Below are positions 1-4,438 of a stretch of 6,069 nt of DNA, one piece after another. Within the stretch, counting starts at the first letter, position 1, and every line of letters begins with the position of its first letter. Source of the DNA: an uncultured Lachnospiraceae bacterium (lineage in GTDB: Bacteria > Bacillota > Clostridia > Lachnospirales > Lachnospiraceae); assembly GCA_902803305.1 (NCBI GenBank), contig CADCPL010000204.1, positions 1-6,069 on the forward strand. The letters run 5' to 3'. The notes under the pieces were generated by a model. It had not been told where the DNA came from. It was given only the letters and a program-made list of their open reading frames with translations, and made no database searches. The translations under genes were made by a program, and so were the position numbers.

Positions 1-1
1 T

Positions 2-892
2 AAGATTCATCGTGACGGTTTTAAATGGACGGATTCAATGATAATTTCATTTCTTGTGTTCGCCATGATGTTTATTGTGGGAAGCGCCATTGCTTTGGCA
101 ATCGGATCGGGTATTAAGTTGCTTGGCAACGAAAATAATGCAGAGTTTGTTTCAGCGCTGGGTGATAACTTTGGATTTATCGGCTATTGGATAATTGCGT
201 ACATATATCTTCTCCTTGTAAAATCTGAAAAACCGGCACTTCGGGCATTTGGAAGGGAACCGAAAGGAAATACAGTTAAAATGCTTCTTTGGGGGCTTCT
301 GATCGGAATGGTGTTAAATGCTTTGTGCGCCACTGTTGCCATTTTACATGGGGACATCCGGATTACCTACGATTCATTCCCTGTGATAAAGATATTACTT
401 GTGTTTATTTCGGTGTTTGTGCAGTCCTCAGGAGAGGAGATTATTTGCCGTTGCGTTCTGTATCAACGGCTCAGGAAAGGATATAAAAATCCGTGGGTAG
501 CTATCCTGGTAAGCCCTGTGGCCTTTGTGATTGTGCACATGGGAATCCCGGGTTGTACAATATGGGCAATTATATCCATCTATCTGATAGGCGTGTTGTT
601 CTGCCTTATGGTATATTATTTCGACTCACTGTGGATAGCTATGGCGATACATACTGCATGGAATTTCACACAGAATTTCATTTTCGGATTACCCAACAGC
701 GGCACTATTTACAGTTTTTCTATATTCAAGCTTGACCAGGCTTCCGTTAAAAATACTCTGTTTTATAATTCGGAGTTTGGCGTTGAAGCGTCTATAACCC
801 CGATCATCATATTTGTCATACTCAATGCGGTCGTCCTTTACATGATGAAAAAGAAACCCCGGACATCACTGGATGTTTGGGAAAATAATTAA
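2..892 (+). CDS. CPBP-family intramembrane metalloprotease (Abi/CAAX protease-like), probably 5'-partial
   Basis: Polytopic membrane protein of the CPBP (CAAX protease and bacteriocin-processing) family, whose members cleave substrates within or next to the membrane using a buried metal site. Numbered from the first ATG (position 38, giving 284 aa), all family motifs are present: GEEIICR (E133, E134, R138; EExxxR), FVIVH (H167; FxxxH) and HTAWN (H205, N209; HxxxN). An active enzyme is therefore expected. About seven to eight hydrophobic segments are visible, starting at residues 2-27 and ending at 253-271, followed by a basic KKK tail. The frame stays open from position 2 to the ATG at 38, adding residues KIHRDGFKWTDS, and no good Shine-Dalgarno precedes 38, unlike most genes here. 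The true start probably lies left of the window; 38 is the fallback. The gene ends 17 nt before the S41 lipoprotein start, so the two are probably co-transcribed. Substrate unknown; bacteriocin immunity, surface-protein processing and signalling are all possible in this family. Confidence 0.87.
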   Translation, partial: KIHRDGFKWTDSMIISFLVFAMMFIVGSAIALAIGSGIKLLGNENNAEFVSALGDNFGFIGYWIIAYIYLLLVKSEKPALRAFGREPKGNTVKMLLWGLLIGMVLNALCATVAILHGDIRITYDSFPVIKILLVFISVFVQSSGEEIICRCVLYQRLRKGYKNPWVAILVSPVAFVIVHMGIPGCTIWAIISIYLIGVLFCLMVYYFDSLWIAMAIHTAWNFTQNFIFGLPNSGTIYSFSIFKLDQASVKNTLFYNSEFGVEASITPIIIFVILNAVVLYMMKKKPRTSLDVWENN

Positions 893-897
893 TGAAT

Positions 898-902
898 GGA
901 GG
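898..902 (+). promoter_or_regulatory. Shine-Dalgarno GGAGG that fixes the S41 lipoprotein start at 910
   Basis: GGAGG lies 7 nt before the ATG at 910. An in-frame upstream ATG at 892 overlaps the stop codon of the CPBP gene (TAATG), but it sits just before this GGAGG, so using it would translate through the ribosome binding site. It would also put six extra residues (MNGGFT) ahead of a textbook MKKL lipoprotein signal. The start at 910 is preferred. Confidence 0.8.
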
Positions 903-909
903 ATTTACA

Positions 910-2688
910 ATGAAAAAACTTGTTTCACTTACTTTGGCACTGGCTATGACTCTTAGCCTGTGTGCCTGTAACGTCAACATTAATCCGGCCGGGGCTTCTT
1001 CGGCGGAGGATGGGCAAAAAAGTCTGAGCAGTCATGTGACCCACAAGATAACAAGCGCATCATTTCCGCTCTGTGCCGGCGAAGAAGAGCTTGGCATGGA
1101 TATGACGCTTTATTTTTTGGATGACGCAACGGATCTGCCTTATATCGAGTCTAAGGATCTTCAGACCTTGCTGAACGACGCACTGTTTGAAGCGGAAGAA
1201 TCCGGGATCAGCGTTTCCATGGATACAGATGATTCGACCGTAACCTATACCCGTCACAATAAAGATGAAAAAGCTTTTGATAACAATATCCCGATGACCA
1301 TCGATTTTGATGCGGAAACCATCGAGTTTATGGACTTCGATCTGTTCTGCAAGAAGCCGGGAAGCTCTACTCTTCTTGATATGACTGCAATGAAGGGTTT
1401 CAACGATGCGGGGGAGCCGTCAGTCTTTGAGAAGGTCGACAGAGGATCCTTTGACCGTTATGGCGATGCCCTGATACTGCCTCTTTCGGATTACGGTATT
1501 GAGCTGGTCGAGCAGGACGGGCTTTATTTAGTGCCTTTCCAGACAATCTGTGATTTTATCATTTCGGCCGGTCTTGGAACCAGCGTGTTATTTAACGGCA
1601 AGAGCGTGATAATTGCCAGTAAATTAGCTGAATGCGAAAACATTTACTATGCCGGAGATAAGGGAGAGAGAAGTGATGCTCTGGCAAAATACGGATACGG
1701 CGAACTCTGCCTTATGCTGGATTATCTGTACGGTCTTAAAGAACCCCATGAGATCGAGCACTTTGCCAATCTTTTCCATGAAGTAGGATTTGAACAGATG
1801 CTTCAGTCAGCAGATCCCGAAAATGCAGATAAGGCTGTTTACCGCCTGATCACCGATTATCTTGATGATGGACATTCTCAGTTCCAGGGATTTTCATATC
1901 TGGCTGGCAAAGTAGATTACAAAGCGCCTGTCGGAGCCTCGGAATACAGATGGGAAGGTCATCATAATGTCTATACGGAAGCTCGCGAGAAGGCCTATCC
2001 TGACGGAGTTCCCGGTTATGAGGAAGTTGGCAACACGGCATACATTACTTTTGATCAGTTCTTTATGGACAGCACAGATGGTGAAAAGTACTATGAGGTA
2101 GAAGATCCTAAGGACTTCTCTGATGAAAACACCATTGAGCTGATCATGAAGGCTCATTCGATGATCACCAGGAAGGACAGCCCGATCGAAAATGTTGTTA
2201 TCGACCTGAGCTGTAATCTGGGAGGGGTAGCAGACACAGCGGTGTTTGTCCTTGCATGGTATTTGGGCGAGGCTTCCATCGGTATGAAGAATACCATGAC
2301 CGGCGCAATGTGCTCTTCCACATATCGGGCCGATGTAAACCGCGACCGTAAGTTTGACGAGAAGGATGGACTGGGAGATCGGAAGCTGTTCTGTCTTACC
2401 TCACCTGTGAGCTTCTCCTGCGGAAACCTCGTGCCCTGTATCTTCAAGGAATCCAACAAAGTCACCCTGCTTGGCAGGACATCCGGTGGTGGAAGCTGTG
2501 TAGTGCAGCCTGTATCATCCGCCTGGGGTACTTCGTTCCAGATTTCGGGGAACAAACGTCTGTCATTTGTTATGAACGGCGCGTTCTATGATATCGACAG
2601 GGGAGCGGAGCCTGATTACGCGATCACTGCTCCTGAAGAGTATTATGACCGAGAGGCTCTTACCGAATTCATCAACGGACTGTACTAA
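910..2688 (+). CDS. S41-family (tail-specific/tricorn-like) peptidase lipoprotein, 592 aa
   Basis: Predicted exported lipoprotein: signal peptide MKKLVSLTLALAMTLSL and lipobox LCAC, with Cys20 as the lipidated residue. Residues about 65-235 contain two stretches (PYIESKDLQTLL and LYLVPFQTICDFI, ending VLFNGKSVIIA) that resemble the copper-amine-oxidase-N-like stalk fold; this is tentative. The C-terminal half is an S41 peptidase. It has DDGHSQF (His322, matching the LxDGHT motif), IDLSCNLGG (431-439, matching the DLRxNxGG strand-turn), SPVSFSCGN with Ser503 at the nucleophile position, LLGRTSGGG (520-528) and GAEPDY (Glu567). When Ser503 is aligned to the E. coli Prc serine (Ser430), the general-base Lys (Prc K455) falls on Gly528, so this is not a Ser/Lys Prc/CtpA enzyme. 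The His plus Ser arrangement fits the tricorn/IRBP-like branch, probably active. A DVNRDRKFDEKD loop (475-486) resembles a calcium-binding loop. No PDZ domain is obvious. Likely translated with the upstream CPBP gene. Natural substrate unknown. Confidence 0.85.
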   Translation: MKKLVSLTLALAMTLSLCACNVNINPAGASSAEDGQKSLSSHVTHKITSASFPLCAGEEELGMDMTLYFLDDATDLPYIESKDLQTLLNDALFEAEESGISVSMDTDDSTVTYTRHNKDEKAFDNNIPMTIDFDAETIEFMDFDLFCKKPGSSTLLDMTAMKGFNDAGEPSVFEKVDRGSFDRYGDALILPLSDYGIELVEQDGLYLVPFQTICDFIISAGLGTSVLFNGKSVIIASKLAECENIYYAGDKGERSDALAKYGYGELCLMLDYLYGLKEPHEIEHFANLFHEVGFEQMLQSADPENADKAVYRLITDYLDDGHSQFQGFSYLAGKVDYKAPVGASEYRWEGHHNVYTEAREKAYPDGVPGYEEVGNTAYITFDQFFMDSTDGEKYYEVEDPKDFSDENTIELIMKAHSMITRKDSPIENVVIDLSCNLGGVADTAVFVLAWYLGEASIGMKNTMTGAMCSSTYRADVNRDRKFDEKDGLGDRKLFCLTSPVSFSCGNLVPCIFKESNKVTLLGRTSGGGSCVVQPVSSAWGTSFQISGNKRLSFVMNGAFYDIDRGAEPDYAITAPEEYYDREALTEFINGLY

Positions 2689-2701
2689 AGCAGAGAATAG
2701 A

Positions 2702-2717
2702 TATACTATAGTGTATA
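2702..2717 (+). promoter_or_regulatory. Inverted repeat TATAC-N6-GTATA, candidate operator before the VOC gene
   Basis: The 56-nt gap between the S41 and VOC genes contains a 16-bp sequence with perfect 5-bp arms, TATAC and GTATA, around a 6-bp centre. It also contains the self-complementary 8-mer ACTATAGT at 2705-2712. Hexamers close to a sigma-A -10 box (TATACT 2702-2707, TATAAA 2714-2719) overlap it, but no acceptable -35 box lies at the right distance. It may be an operator over a weak internal promoter that lets the VOC gene be expressed apart from the upstream genes. AT-rich chance symmetry cannot be excluded, and no regulator gene is present in the window. Confidence 0.3.
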
Positions 2718-2744
2718 AAACAGATATTTACAGGAGGAAGCATA

Positions 2745-3125
2745 ATGAAGATTACAGGATTTTGCCCGATGATCGTAACAAAAGATCCGGAATCCGTCAT
2801 GAAGGTATTTGAAGATCTCGGTTTTGAGAGACGGCATACCAAGACAGATATAGAGGGCGGACAGAACACAAACTATAATATGAAGGATGCTAACGGAAAT
2901 CGTATAAACATTGCAAGTTCAGAACATGTTCCACAGGATCTGACATCTATTACTATGAATGTTGATAATTTTCAGGAGGCATATGATTTTCTTATTGCGC
3001 ATGGTTTTGTGAATCCGCGCGGAGATAAGGTAACAGATACAAGTTCCTCAAAAGCAACCATGTTATTTTCCCCGTCAGGATTTCCGATCAACATTACCCA
3101 GCATATTCATAAAGAAGATGCGTAA
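2745..3125 (+). CDS. VOC-superfamily (glyoxalase/bleomycin-resistance/dioxygenase fold) protein, 126 aa
   Basis: Small cytosolic protein with two beta-alpha-beta-beta-beta modules typical of the vicinal oxygen chelate superfamily. Module one is about residues 2-58, with PMIVTKDPESVMKVFEDLGF as strand plus helix and then NYNMKDANGNRINIA. Module two is about 66-119, with SITMNVDNFQEAYDFLIAHG and then MLFSPSGFPINIT. The length is normal for a single-domain VOC protein. The positions that usually hold the metal ligands (His/Gln/Glu at the start of each module and the Glu in the last strand) lack clear ligands: the first strand has none and the last strand reads INITQH. A binding or non-canonical role is therefore as likely as catalysis. 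The start is supported by AGGAGG at 2732-2737, 7 nt upstream. It follows the S41 gene by 56 nt and ends just before a strong terminator, making it the last gene of the rightward unit. Substrate not predictable. Confidence 0.8.
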   Translation: MKITGFCPMIVTKDPESVMKVFEDLGFERRHTKTDIEGGQNTNYNMKDANGNRINIASSEHVPQDLTSITMNVDNFQEAYDFLIAHGFVNPRGDKVTDTSSSKATMLFSPSGFPINITQHIHKEDA

Positions 3126-3145
3126 GTATGTTACGGGCGTTCGTA

Positions 3146-3176
3146 CAGCAGCCATGGTCAAATGGCTGCTGCTTTT
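3146..3176 (+). terminator. Rho-independent terminator of the CPBP-S41-VOC unit
   Basis: Perfect 10-bp stem: CAGCAGCCAT (3146-3155) pairs with ATGGCTGCTG (3162-3171), with a 6-nt loop GGTCAA. It is followed by CTTTT, a rather short U tract. It lies 20 nt after the VOC stop codon, where a terminator is expected, and separates this unit from the next lipoprotein gene. Confidence 0.85.
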
Positions 3177-3181
3177 ATAAT
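3176..3181 (+). promoter_or_regulatory. Candidate -10 box TATAAT for the 230-aa lipoprotein gene
   Basis: A perfect TATAAT begins on the last T of the terminator tail, 39 nt before the ATG at 3221. Transcription would start near 3188 and give a 5' leader of about 33 nt. The best -35 match, TGGTCA at 3155-3160 (4 of 6, spacing only 15), lies in the terminator loop and arm, so the promoter would overlap the terminator. This is plausible because the gene needs its own promoter after a strong terminator, but the -35 is weak. Confidence 0.4.
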
Positions 3182-3220
3182 CATAAAGGTTGTAACCACT
3201 ACTAACGGGAGGACATCGGG

Positions 3221-3913
3221 ATGAAAAGAAAAATCAACAAAGTGGCGATAGTTTTATGCATTGCACTTGCTTTTTCCGGATTGTACGGATGCGGAAAAGA
3301 AGCTGAAAATGTAAGCGTGGATCAAACCGTAAGTACAGATCAAATTGTGGAAGAGACAGATGAGGGTAGCGGTTATGATGTTTATCTTGATAAGATGGAT
3401 GAACTTAAGTCCGCCGGACTGGCAGACCAGTTTACACTTGCATTTATCGATGATACCGGCAGTGATATTCCCGAGCTTATCGCAAGCGATTCCACAGGAT
3501 CTTTTGATCATGAGAACGCATTTATTTTCACATATCACGATGGTAAGGTTGTTGAGGTTGCAAGCGTGATAGCAGGCGTTGACGGAGCAAATCTTGATTA
3601 TGCGATAGGAGCAAATCTCATCCATATAAGCGGGGCGGCTGCCGGAATGAGAGATGTGTTCTCGAGGATAGAGAACGGTAAGCTTGAGGAAGTATTTGTT
3701 GCGGAAGCATCAAGCATGGATGAAAACGCCAAGTATTCCATAAACGGAGAAAGCGTTAAGGAAGATGATTACTATAAGCAGATCAATGATTTTATGGGGC
3801 CCTATAATCCGCTGGTCCGTATAGCAGCTGACGGGTTATATGACGTTACTTACACATATAGTGACGGTTACGGTGGTTTCGAGCAGGGAAGTTCAGAAAA
3901 GTACAGCCGGTAA
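3221..3913 (+). CDS. Predicted lipoprotein of unknown function, 230 aa
   Basis: Start supported by GGGAGG at 3207-3212, 8 nt upstream. The N-terminus is a lipoprotein signal: basic MKRKINK, hydrophobic core VAIVLCIALAFSG, lipobox LYGC with Cys24 as the lipid anchor. An acidic linker follows (about 25-50: Asp, Glu, Val, Thr-rich, including a six-residue tandem repeat). The rest is a soluble extracellular domain (about 52-225) that I do not recognise as a named family. It contains FIDDTGSDIPELIA (75-88), which resembles the D-x-D-G-x-x-x-EL segment common in clostridial proteins with a FALxDLDGDGxPELI-like stretch, followed by FIFTYHDGKVVEVAS. A substrate- or ion-binding role would be a guess. 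No catalytic motif is seen. It probably forms a single-gene transcript, and it ends 4 nt from the stop codon of the oppositely oriented thpR. Confidence 0.82.
   Translation: MKRKINKVAIVLCIALAFSGLYGCGKEAENVSVDQTVSTDQIVEETDEGSGYDVYLDKMDELKSAGLADQFTLAFIDDTGSDIPELIASDSTGSFDHENAFIFTYHDGKVVEVASVIAGVDGANLDYAIGANLIHISGAAAGMRDVFSRIENGKLEEVFVAEASSMDENAKYSINGESVKEDDYYKQINDFMGPYNPLVRIAADGLYDVTYTYSDGYGGFEQGSSEKYSR
3311..3346 (+). repeat. Short in-frame tandem duplication in the lipoprotein linker
   Basis: Two adjacent 18-nt units encode VSVDQT and VSTDQI (residues 31-42 of the 230-aa lipoprotein). Twelve of 18 bases match, with GTAAG and GATCAAA shared. It looks like an old duplication lengthening the acidic linker between the lipid anchor and the folded domain. 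The repeat is short enough that convergence under compositional bias is possible. Confidence 0.35.
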
Positions 3914-3917
3914 TGTA

Positions 3918-4424
3918 TTAAAATACGGACCATTCGTCAACAACCGAATATATCATTCCGTTCTTGCCTCTGTCCGAGCGCATGAGTGAAATCACGTTAG
4001 CATCCATTCCGGCAGGGAACGGGGCATCCGTGGGAAAGCCTTTTTCGTATTCGATCCTGCGAGCGATCGTCATATGAGGCATGAACTTCTTTTTATCAAA
4101 AGGTATCCCGTTATCCGCAAGTGCTTTCCTGATCCGCTTTACATTGGTTTCAAGTCCTCTGTCTTCTTTAACGCCTATCCAAAACGAATCGTCAAAACAT
4201 CCGAAACCGTCGATCACAAGTCTCATAGGCTCAAAGGTAACTTCCCCGAGTATTTCAGAAACAAACCCGGGATCACCGTATTCTCCGATGAAAGCAAGTG
4301 TAAGATGCATGTTCTCGCGGGGCGTGAAATCGCCTTTCACTCCCTGCATCTGTAGCCGCTTTTGAACAAAACAGAGCTCATCCTTTATTCCGTTGTCGGG
4401 TAATATCGCCAGAAACAGTCTCAT
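3918..4424 (-). CDS. thpR: RNA 2',3'-cyclic phosphodiesterase (2'-5' RNA ligase family), ThpR
   Basis: Cytosolic enzyme of the 2H phosphoesterase superfamily (LigT/ThpR). Family members hydrolyse 2',3'-cyclic phosphate ends of RNA to 2'-phosphomonoesters and can join tRNA halves by 2'-5' linkage in vitro. Both HxTx motifs are present: HLTL (His40, Thr42) within NMHLTLAFIG, and HMTI (His117, Thr119) within KFMPHMTIAR. Also typical are the MRLFLAI start, FWIGV at 81-85 and the Trp near the C-terminus. The 168-aa length is close to the usual 170-190. MRLFLAI fixes the start at 4424, yet no Shine-Dalgarno is visible in the 14-nt gap after the IdeS-like gene, so translation may depend on coupling to that gene. 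The stop codons of this gene and the convergent lipoprotein gene are separated by only 4 nt. Function within this pair is unexplained; a housekeeping RNA-repair gene placed behind a secreted protease may be coincidental. Confidence 0.93.
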   Translation of the reverse strand: MRLFLAILPDNGIKDELCFVQKRLQMQGVKGDFTPRENMHLTLAFIGEYGDPGFVSEILGEVTFEPMRLVIDGFGCFDDSFWIGVKEDRGLETNVKRIRKALADNGIPFDKKKFMPHMTIARRIEYEKGFPTDAPFPAGMDANVISLMRSDRGKNGMIYSVVDEWSVF

Positions 4425-4438
4425 AACACTATTGATCG

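Noticed and set aside
892..909. Start of the S41 lipoprotein at the ATG at 892 (overlapping the CPBP stop)
   Set aside because: Translation from it would cover the GGAGG at 898-902 and add residues before a standard MKKL signal peptide; 910 is the better start.
2154..2555. A 133-aa minus-strand open frame inside the S41 gene
   Set aside because: It overlaps the conserved S41 catalytic region, shows no family motifs and has no ribosome binding site; it is a shadow.
3177..3220. Riboswitch or small RNA in the gap before the 230-aa lipoprotein gene
   Set aside because: The leader is only about 33 nt and holds little beyond the ribosome binding site; no conserved structure is visible.
3254..3625. 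A 123-aa Cys/Ile-rich minus-strand open frame inside the 230-aa lipoprotein gene
   Set aside because: No start signals or recognisable domain, and the plus-strand frame has a ribosome binding site and lipobox.
3898..3935. Weak hairpin GTAT-TAAA-ATAC between the convergent genes as a terminator
   Set aside because: Only 4 bp of AT-rich stem with no T tract on either side.
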